A stretch of DNA of 64,000 nt, from contig NC_092582.1 of assembly GCF_037975245.1 (NCBI RefSeq), positions 15,641,077 through 15,705,076 of the forward strand, read 5' to 3'. The position numbers and the translations under genes were made by a program. Of this stretch, positions 24,300 through 37,300 are shown piece after piece; position 1 is the stretch's first letter; every line of letters starts with the position of its first letter. This stretch comes from Apostichopus japonicus. Its lineage: Eukaryota; Echinodermata; Holothuroidea; Aspidochirotida; Stichopodidae. Under the pieces are notes generated by a model that ran no database searches, had not been told where the DNA came from, and saw nothing but the letters and a program-made list of their open reading frames with translations.

Positions 24300-26730
24300 A
24301 GCATTTTTTTTAAAGAAATATGTTACAATTCTCTGACGCACAAGAAACAAATATATATTTTTATGTTTGAAACAGAGACATATTCGTACATGTTAAGTGA
24401 AGGTATATTAATCACTCAAAATGGTTATCTTAAAATCTGTTCGATTGGAAACTATAGCAATCAAATTCATGACAGATTTATTTCAAATCGCATCGGAGCA
24501 ACTGAAGCGTTTGGCAATGCGCATAGTTGCTTTAGTAAAGCAAAAGCAAAACTACACGTCAATCTAATAGGAAAAATAACATAATTATATACTTTTGAAA
24601 CTTGTCCATTTCGGTTTAAATTAAATTAAATTTCATGAACACAATACAGTAAATCTACCAACAAAGACAATGCTCTTTTTATCAGCTAATCATACAGTCA
24701 GTGCGCGTATGAAGGAGCAGCACGGCCCCATCGCAGAAATAGACCCCGACCCCCCCCCAGAGAGCCCACATTAAGCAAACCCATGGCGTATGCTTGGGTG
24801 AGCAAAGTATGGTAGCCTATTCGGCAGCTCTATAGACGCCCAGATATGTCCTTCTCATGATTTTCCTCTTTGAGTTTGATTTCCAGTGTTTTGGGTGGAT
24901 ATCGGGAGAGAACTTTAAGAGCAATATTTAATACATAAACAAATTCAATAAAATCATCAAACTTTAAAATACCTCGTCACCTCCATCCCCTCCCACTCCC
25001 TTCCCCCAGGGACAATGCTCCAGTGCAGCCGCACCGAACCATTTTTACGCCTCTGGATGAAATGCACATTCAACATACACTGTGTTTATATGTAACAACT
25101 GCAGCAGCTATAGCGCCTATAATTTTTTTTTATTTCAACTTCACACGAAAAAAGTTTTCATGGTTACTTAAATATTTATCTGTCTCTCAATTTCAGAGTT
25201 TCTTTCTCAATTATGTATGTGACTTTGTTAAAGTCAATAACTCCACAGGCATACTACAGAAAGTAATTCCGCGAGAATTTTCACATTTTCTTTTTTAAAG
25301 TATTTTTTTTCACCCCTCTCGAGTCTCGTCTCGTTTGGATGAGCATCAATGAAACGGACGGAAGGAGGAAGCATATACCTTTCCTTCGATTTATTAAACC
25401 ATTCATCTAGTCATTTAGGGAGAATTATAACGGACGCCATCTCTAGCGCCGTCTTAATTATCCACCGTAATATTCTTTTTCTAAATTTTTGTTTTGGTTC
25501 GACCCTGACAGATAACTATATAAGAAAAAGTAAGTCCAAAGAAAAAGATAGTAAAAGTAAGGTTCACCAGAGATAGAGAGAGAGAGAGATTTGGCTGAAA
25601 AAAAAGGAAGAAGATAAAACACGAAATCAAATTCTTTAACAGATGCTCGCTCCATGGGATACCACATTCATCAAATCATCTGATTGAAGACGGAATTTGG
25701 TTCAAGAGAATGATTATATTCTTTCCCCTTCTTTGACGCAATTTCAAGAAATAACTTTGATTAGTGTAATTCCCGCCGGTACGGGATAACATTCATCTGT
25801 ATTTCTCATTACGTATATCTAGACTCCAAACTTTTACAAATATATATATACAGTCAAGTTCAGTTTAGCCTTAGTCAATGCAGCTGTTACCTTGTTTTTC
25901 TCTGAATTGTAAGTAGACGATGGGCCTCTTGTGTAAAAAATAAAAATCTACCATAACTTAAAGAGGCACTTTTATTCGATTTTCTTACTTTCCCAAACTT
26001 TTTATCAAGCCACAAAACAAAGTTCAATAATCTCTCAAATTTGTTCAAACTCTGTTTTTATATTTTATATTATTCGTTAGTATCTTAGACAGATAGAAAT
26101 ATGAAATCTAAAATTGTTCACGGTAGCGTTAGCTTATTGAGTTATTTCAAAGTCACAAAGTTATTACTGAACGTTAGTGTGTGGTATAAACCTCTCTGCT
26201 CGGTATCATTTTTCATCAATTTTATGAGTGTACGGTCGCAAAGTCATATTGTGTCTTAAATTCATACAATCTGATGGTACACTATACGCCTTCCCCCCAC
26301 CCACCCACCCGGGCCTTCAAATAAAAGTTGAAAGTTTAGACCTCAAATCGGGCGATCTGGGGTACATATGGACTATAAATTAGGTCTAGGACAAAGTAGT
26401 GCTAAGAAATATTTTGACATTTTTATTTTGTCAGTTTGAAAGGCGAGGGGGAACTCTACCGCCGCCTACATCTCGGGATCCTCGCCTAATTTCATCCCGG
26501 GCCCGAAGGTGCATGTGGTCTAATTCTTTCCCGAATGACTGTAAAGATTCACCCTGCCGGCTGCCTGGTGATGTTGGTGGAGTGGATAGGGCCCCTTCGC
26601 CCCACTCCCCTGTTTATATCTCTTAGATTGATGTGTATCCATCTTTGTTTGACCATTGGTCTACAGCAACGATGCATATTCCATAACAACGCGAACTAAA
26701 CATGACGCTGACCGATGTGTAATATATAAA
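24300..26730. other. Non-coding stretch with GC-richer patches
   Basis: No gene recognised. Patches at about 24715-24785 and 26440-26610 are markedly richer in G and C than their surroundings, with words such as CCCGGGCCC, and may be transposon debris. The frame at 24288-24584 contains EAFGNA but is not otherwise myosin-like. Confidence 0.4.
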
Positions 26731-26734
26731 TATG

Positions 26735-26920
26735 TATATATATAGATGTAAATATATAAATACAAATACGAAGATACATATAAATACCAATATATATAAA
26801 TACAAACATATATAATATATATATATATATATATTTGTATATATATATTTATATATATATATATACAAATATATATATTGTTAAATACAAATTTATATAT
26901 TTATATATATATATATATCG
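26735..26920. repeat. AT-rich microsatellite cluster
   Basis: ATATAT runs with ACAAAT and TTTATA interruptions. It is followed by repeats of ATCGGAT around 26920-26938. Confidence 0.9.
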
Positions 26921-26949
26921 GCTATCGGATATCGGATAGCATAACAGAA

Positions 26950-28060
26950 AAATACAAAGGATCAAGGAAGGTGCCACATGATTTGGTAAAAGTTATCTAT
27001 ATACATTTATGAGCCCCCCTCTCCACCCCCCCCAAAAAAAAAGAAGAAAAAAAAAAACACGTTACCATGAAAATAGCTTGATGAAAGGTTAGCTCACTGG
27101 CTACAGTTTCTGGTTATAGTTTCCTAGCACTAAGAACGGGAAGTTAACGGAACCTTATTTTGCTATAGAAATGATACAGCTAAGGTGATAATTCATTGCA
27201 GTGTTGACCGCATCAAGGGTATGCCGGATTTTTTAGCAATTAATTGCTCTCATTTCCATAGGGATTGTCGGAATTTTCTTTTTTCTCATTTGAAATGATC
27301 GAATTTATCACAAATGTTACGGCTACGAACCTCCTCTTCTAAGCCTCACTATCTTTTTAATCGAATTTGAAGGTGACTTACCTTAAGTTCGATTCATAAT
27401 GAGTTCTCTCAATCTGTGTAGTATAAAGTCATTGCACTGGAGCTGAAAGTTGTGATTGGAATTATAAAAGGTAACTGCTCATAGTTGATTTTTTTCATTA
27501 ATTCGTATGATTAATGTAAAAAAGGAAATATGGCCCAGAATGTTTTTGTTTTGGCAACGGTTACTTGTTCAGTGACCTTTTTTGTTTGTTTCTACCATTG
27601 CTAGTGGGAGAAGAGGAGAGGAGAGGTTGGGTGAGGTGATGGTGAGAACACACACACCCAAGCCTGACGAGAAGGGATCGAGGGCTACAGGGCCGGTGAC
27701 CGGGAGTGCCCGGCAGTTGAAGCCTACAACTTCAACTCCAGTTGAACCCATCGCACCATTTACCATGCAGGTTATTATATAGATCAGAATGGTGGTACCT
27801 CATATCTCTCTTCGACGCCAAATACAAAATTTCTTGCGCTGACATATTTACCAAACATTAACTCCGAACGATGTGACCTCAATATTCTAAAAGAACCAAG
27901 CGTTGACAAAATTCCCCCGATTTTGTTTGTTTTGTTTACAGTTGAAAGTCCTAATCACTGAAGAAAATACGCAATCCAACGAGAATCAAGGTAGTAACTT
28001 ACACGTATACATGTAAGCGTTCAAGAAGCTTCGCTCGGAATTGATGCGCCAAATGTCATA
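26950..28060. other. Non-coding stretch with one GC-rich patch
   Basis: No gene recognised. At 27600-27770 a GC-rich patch is open on both strands (frames 27569-27766 and 27582-27782), which is expected from composition rather than coding. Confidence 0.4.
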
Positions 28061-28082
28061 GTAAAATGCAGTTTATACATAT

Positions 28083-28084
<2 letters not shown>

Positions 28085-28132
<48 letters not shown>

Positions 28133-28154
28133 GTTTATATATATATATATATAT

Positions 28155-28245
<91 letters not shown>
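28085..28245. repeat. Long compound (AT)n microsatellite
   Basis: About 160 bases of alternating AT with ACATATGTTT and ACATAC interruptions. It is the longest dinucleotide array in the window. Confidence 0.97.
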
Positions 28246-28248
<3 letters not shown>

Positions 28249-28782
28249 CATCTAATTGTTATTTAACTTATACACCTGTGTGCTGTGCTATTACAGTTCC
28301 TTAGGGTGCGACGTTGGTGACAATGATCACGTACGTAACTCTGCAAAGTGCAGAAAGTCTTGTAGAATGCTTTGCTTATCTTCGAACTTGATCGATTTTG
28401 TCACCTGCCGGGGAAAACACGGGAGTAACTCGGAACGCGACCAGATCTAAGCACACCTGCCTAAATACGACAATTCATTCAATACAAGTGCATTTCCCGA
28501 ACGTAGATGACTTTCAAATAACATTAGTTTGATTATCCACCCCTAAGGGGAATTCCTTTAGTAAACATTTCAATTAAAGCGGTTTGATTAAAGTTTACAA
28601 ATTTTCTTATTTTTCCTTTTGGTAAGGCCAAACACATCGTACTCTCCACAGCAAAATGGTGTCTGGCACGCCATCTGGAAACCATAATTCTGAGAATATG
28701 GAAGAAATTAGGCTTTTTTTTGTTGGTATATTTGATATTATGTTAATTTCGTCTTGGCTCAAAGTAATAACATGATACTGAA

Positions 28783-28808
28783 CTATATATATATATATAT
28801 ATATATAT
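28783..28808. repeat. (AT)n microsatellite
   Basis: About 26 bases of alternating AT. Confidence 0.95.
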
Positions 28809-28954
28809 TGTTTCTATTGTCTTTGACAATAATTAAAGAGACCCGAGAGACAAACTGGCGGTTGGTTGAAAATGGTCACATGATATAAACAGGTTTCCAC
28901 AGTTATGCGCTGTTGGCGTTACTATGAACAGTGTTTGGCCGTCTTAAATGGAAA

Positions 28955-28997
28955 CAGTCGACTGAATGCACTAGTCGACTGATTGAACTAGTCGAGT
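28955..28997. repeat. Short tandem repeat around CTAGTCGACTG
   Basis: Three partial units of 16-17 bp: CAGTCGACTGAATGCA, CTAGTCGACTGATTGAA and CTAGTCGAGTT. Confidence 0.8.
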
Positions 28998-28999
28998 TA

Positions 29000-29930
29000 A
29001 AAGTGTCTAGTTTTACAGGATTACAAATACCTCAACCAACAAAAGAATTGATGCGTCACTTGCGTACGGTCAACATATTGTAGAAGAACGTTTAAGACCG
29101 AAAGCTGTTTACAACCTCTCTATATGTTTCAGATATTGAATCATGTATAACAACCGACCGTAGATAGAAACCATACAAGATGATATACCCATTTGCTTAA
29201 CCACTGTTTACAATTTTAGCGTTCCTTGAGAAGCAGCCACTCCCCCCCCCCCCCCCGCCTCCTCACTGCATGAAGTAATTGCAGGGTGTTCGAAAGCTGT
29301 TGTGAAGTTAACGGTATCGCGTGCCGTTGTGGAATATCATGAATATTGATGAGTATACCGCGAAATACCGGAATGCCTCAGTAATTAGGTCACATCTGCA
29401 CAAAGGTCAAACGTAGAGGAAAATTGACAGCATTATCATGTGGCAGAAATTTACTGTAAGATTAAGAACACAACAGCAACAACACTCTTAACCATTAAAA
29501 CGAAACATGAATTACATCAAACACATACAGACAATGTAGTAATTTAATGAATTAGGAAACTGATCTTATGGTGATGGCTTGGTTGATCACAAAATACATG
29601 ACTTGAAATTTGGTGTTTTTTTTCAACCTTTGACATCTGACGAAATCTTTAGTTAGCGAAATGTCCACCACACATGCGCAGAAAAGGGGCTCTCTATTGT
29701 GTTTTGAATCATGACGTTAAAGTAAAAATGCTAAGACAAAAATGAAATTATGGTTTAAAAATAAATTTGCGTGTCCCCAAATATCGTTATGCCGGTGTAT
29801 GAGAACTTTCCTAATATTACATGAACGAAGCAACAAATTCATAATTAGAGCAAGGATTTAGAAAACATTACATGATTGACTTTTAAAGAAGAAAAAAAGT
29901 ACGTTTTGTCTAAGCCTTATAACTGGTGCG
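29000..29930. other. Non-coding stretch
   Basis: No gene recognised. C15 tract at 29242-29256. Confidence 0.4.
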
Positions 29931-29939
29931 GAGTGCAAA

Positions 29940-30050
29940 GGGGAGGGGAGGGGTGGGCTTGGGCTCACACAAACAAGACTTCAATGCAGTAAACCGCTAC
30001 ACTAAACTCATACCGGGTAAGTGGTGGAGGGGAGGGGGCGGGGTAGGGGG
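29940..30050 (+). other. Two G-quadruplex-like motifs
   Basis: 29940-29957 has GGGG, GGGG, GGGG, GGG with single-base spacers. 30029-30050 has GGGG, GGGGG, GGGG, GGGGG with spacers A, C, TA. Both fit the canonical four-run pattern with very short loops, and more G runs follow to about 30100. The proline-rich minus-strand frame (29965-30171) is a by-product of composition. Confidence 0.7.
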
Positions 30051-30291
30051 TACCGGGTGGTATGTGGTGGAGAGGGAGGGCGGAGGTTGGGGTAGGGGTT
30101 ATTAGGACAACCTTTGGCGTAGACCTCATGATAAATATGATTATACATTGTCTAAAGATGAAGCATTTCACGTCAAATATTTTTTATTTTTGGACAGGGC
30201 CACCACAACCGCATACATTGAAGTTGGGGGCATTGGGATGGCTATGGATGGGTAGCTAAATCTGTCCGTAAAATTAAGAACTTAGACACAC

Positions 30292-30292
<1 letters not shown>

Positions 30293-30328
<36 letters not shown>
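30293..30328. repeat. (AT)n microsatellite
   Basis: About 36 bases of alternating AT. Confidence 0.95.
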
Positions 30329-30330
<2 letters not shown>

Positions 30331-30764
30331 GTTTGTGAGCAGCGAATGATAAAGCCATTGTTTTATGACAATTCATATCAAGTATTATTTCCATTATTCC
30401 GTGTCACGTGACGAATCCAGTCTTTTGCCAACATCTACATTTGCATATAAACATAGCCAAGGGATAAACTAATTTCCAAATAGAAAACAATCTACACTGG
30501 AAATAAAGTATTTTATAACGTTCGATTTACGTTATCATTGCATAGCCATAATTTCCCGCCAAGAAATGCCACAAAATGGGTCTGACTGCTGGCCAGCGGA
30601 CAAATTATTTTCACAGAGCCATATAAAATGATGTAGTTTCGATAAATTTATTATAAATTGTATTTTCCGGTGCTTTCGTCTCTTGTGGCAACTTGGGAAA
30701 TGTATTGTTTTTATTCCATTTTAAACTATATATGAGTTTTTTGCTAACGGGAAGTTCACAATCA

Positions 30765-31255
30765 GTGGCGTAACTAGGCCGGTGCGAACTCTTGGGGCCC
30801 GGGCTTCAGGGTGGTATGGTGTCAAGGACCGACAAATATGACCACCAATCAACTAAAGACAAGTTTTAAAACAGAAGATTTTGCTGATTTTCTTAAATAC
30901 GGTACTGTTCAGTAGAGTTCTTCAAGTTCTCTCCCGATCCCCACCAAAATGGGAATTCCAAACGAAATCTCTTCTTCAACACAGAAAGTTAGTGAGTGTC
31001 ACATCTGGGCGTCTAGAGGCTCCAATATCAAGCAAATGTGGACACTTCTTGGGGGGGGGGCCATTCCCTTTTGGGGGTGAGGAAATTTTTTATAAGAAAT
31101 ATTTTTCCTCATTGCCTCTATACAAACTTTTTTCTTCCAAAAACAGCCCGTCCATTAAGGTTCATGCCGCTACCAACTTCAGCCACGAGAAATTTGAGCC
31201 CCCAACCCTCTCCCACTTTATCACGCCCGCATCATGTGCACGCCATTGATCTAAA
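30765..31255. mobile_element. Possible non-autonomous DNA transposon with short terminal inverted repeats
   Basis: The left end reads ATCAGTGGCGTAACTAGG. The right end on the minus strand reads ATCAATGGCGTGCACATG, so the outer 11-12 bases are near-matching inverted repeats. The interior is GC-richer than its surroundings, includes a G10 tract, and has two overlapping frames (30881-31249, 31038-31310) with no known domain. No target-site duplication is clear. GTGGCGTA-type ends also appear inverted at 11233 and near 62515, which fits debris of related elements. Confidence 0.4.
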
Positions 31256-31319
31256 CAGAACAATGTACAGGATGGGCCGTTTGGGTAGTCAAACCTATAA
31301 TAGGCTCTGACACCTCAAT

Positions 31320-33950
31320 TGTGCAAAATAGTGCTATATATATATTTCGTCATGCCTTGAAAACTTTAATGTAGATATTAAACGATACGCCATCGTTGTC
31401 TTTCTACAACTGTTTTCGTAACGCTGATAGAAACGAAAAGAAAACCAGTCGAAATTATAAAAAAAAAAATCCCAAAACATAATTATAGGGAGGAAAAACA
31501 GCAACAATTGTCAATTGTAACATAATTAGTTTCATCGCAACCACAAATAAAATGACAAAACATCGACTCATATACAGTTCTCAATTTTAAGTATACCTTC
31601 TACTAAAGAAATGTATTTTTTTCTTCTTCACATCAAGAGGGAAAAATATAGACTCCACTATGTAAAATGTCTTCTTAAGTGACACCCCCGCGACAAAATT
31701 GGAATTAAAATGAGTTCATCGGCTTTTAGAGACGCAACATTTTCTCAGAAGGTGTTTGACTAAAACAAAGGAGAAAGAAACAGTGAGAGAGAGATAGAGA
31801 TAAATATAAGAAAGAAAATGTTTCAACGACGGCCTTGAATTTGAAGATATTTCGATTAACTTTGGCAACATTTGTAAATAAACGTCACCAGTCGGTGAAT
31901 TCTAAGCAACGTTGCGAACTTCGATAGACTACAAATCTTATTTCTTTCGACAGCTTTTCAAACGAGAATAAATTTTTCGTATCGTCTTTTTGCAATTTAG
32001 TCACGAGTAACTCAACGGCCAAAAAAAAAAAAAATACAAAATACAAAACATGAATGCACAGAAGGACTATCTCCTCATAGATGTTGTTGTGTAATTGGGA
32101 ATTATTTTAATTTGATTTTCTTCTAATACATATTTACTCTTGATATGTTAATAAATATTTTGATACACAATAAACAATTTTTCAAGCTTGTGTCTCTTAA
32201 AAATGTGATATTCCTTTGGACTAAAGCATTTCAAGACTTAACTTCTGCCTCAAAGGCATCCTAAAGGTACATTTTGAAAATGAGGCATAAATTATTGTTT
32301 CCCCACACATGTACTGCCAATTCTAACTTTAAAAATTCTAAAGTTGCATATGCAACGATACACTATGAAATGACGTTGCGTGAAGTCCTGAGATGATGTT
32401 CTGAAAGTCGGTCTAATTAAATTTCTTATCTTTAAAAGGAAAATATGTCAAGCAATTTCGTATCTTCACAACTAAAAACATCACGGGGTTCTTGAACTGC
32501 CGATATGATATAAAAATTAAATTGTAAAAAAAAAATTATACAGGAATTGCCGGAAGAATGAGCAAGTACGTTGATAATGATATTAATTACTTGCTTCAAG
32601 GTTATAATATTTAAAAAAAACTAGCACACATCTCTAGAGAAAGAGAAAAGTTGCTTAAAGGCATTAATGAAAGTGGCGCTAGGGACACTAATGTCCTAAC
32701 GTTGAATGGTGAAAAGTGCCTGTGCTTATTTCTTCCCAGACTGAATATTAAAAAAAAATTAAGATCGAGGGAGTGGCAAAGATGGGCACTTTCCTCGCCG
32801 TGCCAGTCCTACCCCCCCTTCCCTCCCCATGCGCACATCACTGTTTGACTTAGGATTCGACCTAATAACGTGACATGGAAGGAATGAATAATGTTTAGAG
32901 AAATATTCCGGTGGCTAACGTTGAGTGATGAAAAAGTTAATGGAAATTTTCTGATTATTTAGGTGAAAAACTTAAACCTGTTAGCATTTTGTATCTCGAA
33001 AATATAATATTTATTTTAAATGTGGTGACATTTTGTAAAAGCATCTGGCAACAAAATGGTGAATTATGTCACCATGGCAATTTGATTAAAATTGTCCTCT
33101 TGTGTTTCTTATACATTTTTTATCATTCATCAACCAAGAAAAGTACATTTTCTATAGAAAAGTGTCAAGTTGTAATTACAGAGAACATTGAGAGGTAAAG
33201 CAAGCATTCCAAATGTAGCACATTTCTAGGATAAATCGACAATAAAATTGACAGAATGAACGTAAAGCTTATACAAAATATATCGAGCGAGGAAAAGGAT
33301 GTCGCATCAATATGTGATGTAAGAACCGACAAGAACGTGTATGCTCTCTCAAACATGTTATCGATTTGTGGTAAATGTTTCCGACGGAAGTTTGAACATT
33401 CTTGTCACGGTCGGCAAAGGTTGTTACCTGAGACACACATTTGGTAACAAAACACGACACAAAAAACAAAACAAAAAACAAACATACGTATAGTGTCTGT
33501 CTATTTCCCGCTGCGGTTCTCATTATGTAATTTCAAACATCCTATTACGTTTACATGGAGTTATTCTTAGACAAATACATACTTCAACTACTGGGTTTAT
33601 TTACGTCCACCTGATCGTATCACAACTTCAGGCCTTTATTATTTTTTTGGTCTTGTCAATCATTTTTGCTTCTCAAAACTTATACACATAGAAATAGAAA
33701 GAACATTATATTGTCTGGATTCGTTGGAGTAGCCGGGTACGTTTCAATGTAATAGAAGGCAGGTGTTACATGCAGGGTAAAACAGACCCCCTGCCCCCCC
33801 CCCCCCCCCCAAGACCCCGGCTCCTCAGTTAATCCAATGAACCATTTCAAATGCTGCGAAAAAAATCTCCTTAACCGAAAAATCTGGTCGTTACATTAAA
33901 AGGATACAAAATTAACCTGGATATGCTGATATATAATTTAGACCGAGGTT
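31320..33950. other. Non-coding stretch
   Basis: AT-rich with poly-A runs (for example near 32020) and a C17 tract at 33794-33810. Frames at 32651-33523 are short and unrecognised. Confidence 0.4.
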
Positions 33951-33956
33951 CATCAA

Positions 33957-34372
33957 TTAAAGTGGCTGGGTTATTGAGTCTATAATCAGACCATTAGCTT
34001 AGTTCCTCAGATGTAACACAGACGTCAATAGAAAAAACGTGTATGTCCTCAAATAACAGAATAGCATGTTTATAATGCTTTGCAAATCATTTAAAGACTA
34101 ATGATGTTGATTGTGATATTCAAGACGGCTTCGTACGTGGTTGACGTGAAGGTAACAGATTCTGGTTGTGTCATTCAAATTTATAAAAACAGTGGCTTAA
34201 CATGAAGATTAAGACCGGGCACACTGAGGCGATGACGTCATAATCACGCTAACCTTCCTTAAAGGAGCGTTCCAGGAATTTATCATATTGTAAAGCAACT
34301 TATCCTGGAACCAGAATAGCTAGTATATAAAATAACACTCAGTTCGCTTCTCATTCTGTCAGTTTTTTTTAC
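33957..34372 (+). repeat. 400-bp dispersed repeat, copy 1
   Basis: Shares ordered landmarks with 60243-60640: TTAAAGTG with CTGG, TTAGTTCCTCAGAT, CTCAAAT with ACA, TTTGCAAAT, CAATGG or CAGTGG, GACGTCAT, CCTTAAAGGAGC, and ACCAGAATAGCTA with TAACACTC. A TGACGTCA palindrome lies at 34233-34240. There is no open reading frame of note, so it is a non-coding repeat of unknown class, with both copies in the same orientation and well diverged. Confidence 0.72.
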
Positions 34373-34379
34373 TAGAACC

Positions 34380-37300
34380 AAAACATAGGAAAACTTTAAT
34401 TCTGCGTAAAAGTATCCTTCCATAACCGTACCAACTTATTCGCTGGTTCGTGTGCAAATCAAATGCCAAACCTATATATCATTGATTGGAGTAAAGTTGT
34501 CTAAACGTTTACTCATATAAAATATTAATAATACAAACTCTTATCAACGTTTCTATTTATCATTGATGGGACACCAACCATGTTTGGCTCAGGGAAGTAG
34601 GAGCAGAAAATGAACCAATACGACGCAGGCAATAACTCGCACTCAATTCATATACATTCTCTGTCGAACCTTTGTAGACTGTTTGACGTAATTAGCTATC
34701 CTCTCAAATTTCTCCCTCCCACCACCCCTTTTGTCAGGTAAATTGTCCGTTCCCTTCCTCCTCCACCGCCCCCCCCCACCACACACACCCCCACAATTCC
34801 ACTTATCAAGTTAATTTTTTAGGACATCTCCAAGTTAGTATCTGGAAAGTGCATTATTCCATAATCCTACCTGTGGGTACGGTATTTCCCAACGACGTGG
34901 TTCCCTATGTAGAAAGTGTTTCCAATAGACATTGTAATTTTGAAGTAAAAATATCCTAGCTTACTTCAAGCTATAAATACTGCGATTTGTGTACACTGAC
35001 TTATACAAACGTAACTCATCCTAAACCACGTATCTCTTCGTTTGGCATGCATGTACTGCATATATACAGTGATTGGGAATCCATGAACTATAGGCCTACT
35101 TTAGCCTACGACTTGTAAGGATATTAATATCAAGTGAGTTATCTTCTAAAACCAAAGACAGAGCGTATGTTTAGCACTGGCCTAGGCAAATAAAAGGTTT
35201 TTTGCTCCATGTTAAAAACCGTAAATGGTTGTATCTTCATTAACACATTGTTTCGTATAAAACCGATATGCGAAGAACCCATTGTTTGGTTGCCGAAATT
35301 TAGAACAAAAGGCCTATATATGATAAGCAGTTGACAAACTAAGATTTATTTAATTGTCTAATTTTAATAATCATATTTGGTGGTACTTTTGAGGCCATGT
35401 AATTTGACACTATTTTGTTGTCGTTACTAACGCCATTGTAGCAAAACGTAGCACGCTAACCTTCGCGGCAACAGTGATAACCTTTAAATTGCTTCTGGTT
35501 CAGAAAAGCGGCAACAAGTATGAAACAGATAAAACTAAGCAACAAATTTAAGCAGTAAATATCTGCCTACTCGGCGATACATAATTTACCACAGATCAAA
35601 CAAAGTAATGGTGATTGTTGGTTGGAAGCGTAGCCTGTTGTGTTATTTTGTTTATATATATTTACATATATTTTATTGTTTATTATTGTTGTTTATACAC
35701 TGATTAGTTTAAATTTAATTGTTTCTGCATGCACAAGATAGAGAAGTTTCAACGGTATACCGTACAAATCTCACATTAGAATTACTTTGCTATTAGCTAC
35801 AACTCTGAAAATCTCAATTCGAAAAGTTTTAGTGAGATGTGAACCATTCTTGTGACGACTCATTCATTCATTCAAGCTCGAGTCGACTTATTGCCAAAAA
35901 ATTCATAATTTCATAAAAGTATACTTTATTATCTCTTCATTTTCTTAGCTAAAGTTGACAAACTTTTTCAAGTCACTACTCTGTTGAAATTTAGTCGAAT
36001 CATGGCAACACTGATATGAACAAATATTATTTGAAAAAAAAGTGTAAATGTTTCTGACAACATTGATATGTTGCTGTCATCTATGACAAACCACAGTTAC
36101 AATACAAGTATTTTTTATAAGAGTAGAATATATTTTACTGCCTCCCAAACAAAGCTGGAAGCTGGAGCTTTCAGTAGCTACCGTCTTAATCAGTTGTGAT
36201 TTATGCTTAGTAAAAACCGAACGTGCTACTTCCTGATAAAATGGAACACTTAGTTCCAATTAAAATCGGATTCTGGTAGACAAGATTCGTTGTACAGGCA
36301 TGCCAATAATGCATCTGTCAAAGCACATTGTTTAAACTTTGTTAATGAATTACTAATGTAAATGAAATACGTCATCCGGGTGTCCAAATATTGTTTACGC
36401 GTATAAAGGTCTGATACATTTATTAGCACATGTTTATCGGCAGTGTAAATAAACAAATAAGTTAGTACGGATAGGATAAGATAGTACGGTAAACCACAAC
36501 TCAACCTGGACACCATACGGCCATAGCCAGCTACATCGCGCACACATTTCTAATACCCATTAACGTTGTAGAGTTGTTCAAACGTATATTTAAACATGTA
36601 CGGACACGGAGGACGCCGAATAAGCCTTCATAACGGCACAACATCACTATAACTTTTTGTTTAGAATGTTGAATATTTGAAAGCAGAGATAATTCTACGT
36701 ATTCACTGCGTCTAAAAGCTACACAAAGACTAAACACGATGGGTTAATCAAATCCTTTGGTTAAAGGTTTTTCGGTATTACCTTCCGAATTCCATCCAGC
36801 TCAGAAAATTGCTAATACTCTTCAAGGGTACTTATACCTTAGATTTAAGCATGTAAGGTATTATTGCGATCCTTCGGGTTATATGCATGGACATTCACGA
36901 GAGTCGGAAATTCTTCAATAAAATGTCTTTGACAGTCTTTTGAAAACGCTTTTTAGAAGAATACTCAGAAGTGACCTGTACTTGAATTTCAAGCATATTC
37001 ATAAAAAATATTAAAAAAAAATCGAAGGCAGTTAATCGACATTTAATTATTTTTATTTCAATAATCTCTATACATAAATGTAACCATCTTGTTTGATATT
37101 TTGCTTAATGTTGTCTATTTTATCTGACTTTGCTTTGCAAGGTTCTAAAAATTTTGAATAATGTTTGGACGCGGCTGCTTTTAATCTTTGGTATCCGATT
37201 ACGCGTCAACATCGTGTAATTTCTCGAAAAGGGACATATTTTAGCGGGGTATTCTAGAGCATAGATATCCACGGTTACAATTGATAAAACTTCCCAGAAA

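Noticed and set aside
24477-24584. EAFGNA in an open frame, as in the switch I region of myosin motors
   Set aside because: Only six residues match. The flanking residues do not continue the myosin motif and the rest of the frame has no motor features. Chance is the simplest explanation.
30881-31249. 122-codon open frame, the longest in the window
   Set aside because: It lies inside a transposon-like GC-richer block, overlaps another open frame, and shows no known domain.
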